A stretch of DNA of 43,483 nucleotides, from assembly GCA_014799475.1 (NCBI GenBank), contig JAAVHX010000023.1, positions 1 to 43,483 of the forward strand. The letters run 5' to 3'. Made by a program: the position numbers and the translations under genes. The notes beneath the pieces were generated by a model. That model did not search any database. It saw only the letters and a program-made list of their open reading frames with translations, and had not been told where the DNA came from. Within the stretch, counting starts at the first letter, position 1. Each line of letters opens with the position of its first letter. This document shows positions 42,834 to 43,483 of this stretch, piece after piece. This stretch comes from Clostridiales bacterium (lineage in GTDB: Bacteria; Bacillota; Clostridia; Oscillospirales; Oscillospiraceae).

Positions 42834-43483
<650 letters not shown>

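Overview
The window is chromosomal DNA from a high-GC (about 60%), endospore-forming clostridium. The yqfC/yqfD sporulation pair, an alaS T-box leader, a sigma-G-type promoter, ClpC-type chaperone genes and the gene orders fit the Oscillospiraceae (Flavonifractor/Lawsonibacter/Intestinimonas-like). The family-level placement is an inference from gene content and composition. No prophage, insertion sequence, CRISPR array, rRNA or tRNA was seen. Coding density is very high, and most genes carry strong GGAGG-type ribosome binding sites.

Layout. 1-4.2 kb: 5' part of pckA (minus strand, cut by the window edge), a 2[4Fe-4S] ferredoxin, a Clp ATPase without the usual N-domain, and a small accessory module made of a 53-aa ORF divergent from an XRE regulator. 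4.2-10.8 kb: lipoprotein, response regulator and histidine kinase, then yqhQ and prmC. A 137-bp tandem repeat has overwritten the end of prmC and is followed by two small genes. 10.8-15.2 kb: recA-recX-rimO-unknown-pgsA. 15.2-21.1 kb: a Pit-type transporter (minus strand) divergent from dgt-yigZ-dnaG-rpoD. 21.1-23.1 kb: minus-strand unit rluA-like, histidine phosphatase, AT-rich membrane protein. 23.1-32.7 kb: the conserved clostridial cluster yqfC-yqfD-phoH-ybeY-era-yqzL-recO, followed by mutS2. It is interrupted by a second XRE/small-ORF module, a lipoprotein, a nucleotidyltransferase and a GC-rich palindrome. 32.7-38.0 kb: DUF421/DUF4363 pair behind a sigma-G-like promoter, three uncharacterised genes, guaA and a YgjP-like metalloprotease. 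38.1-43.5 kb: ppk1, a pfkA-type gene, an unknown membrane protein, and an alaS T-box leader that contains the deleted remnant of a TIGR04076-type gene, then the start of alaS.

How the genes work together: most are core information-processing genes (recombination and repair: recA, recX, recO, mutS2; transcription and replication: rpoD, dnaG; translation and ribosome maturation: rimO, prmC, ybeY, era, alaS). Central metabolism (pckA, pfkA, guaA, ppk1, phosphate uptake) is also represented. The accessory content consists of short insertions between core genes. The most unusual features are (i) two independent divergent XRE/small-ORF modules, each with its own palindromic or repeated operator overlapping the promoter; (ii) the near-perfect 137-bp tandem repeat at the prmC 3' end; (iii) the decayed TIGR04076 gene inside the alaS leader; and (iv) the sigma-G-type promoter for the DUF421 pair.
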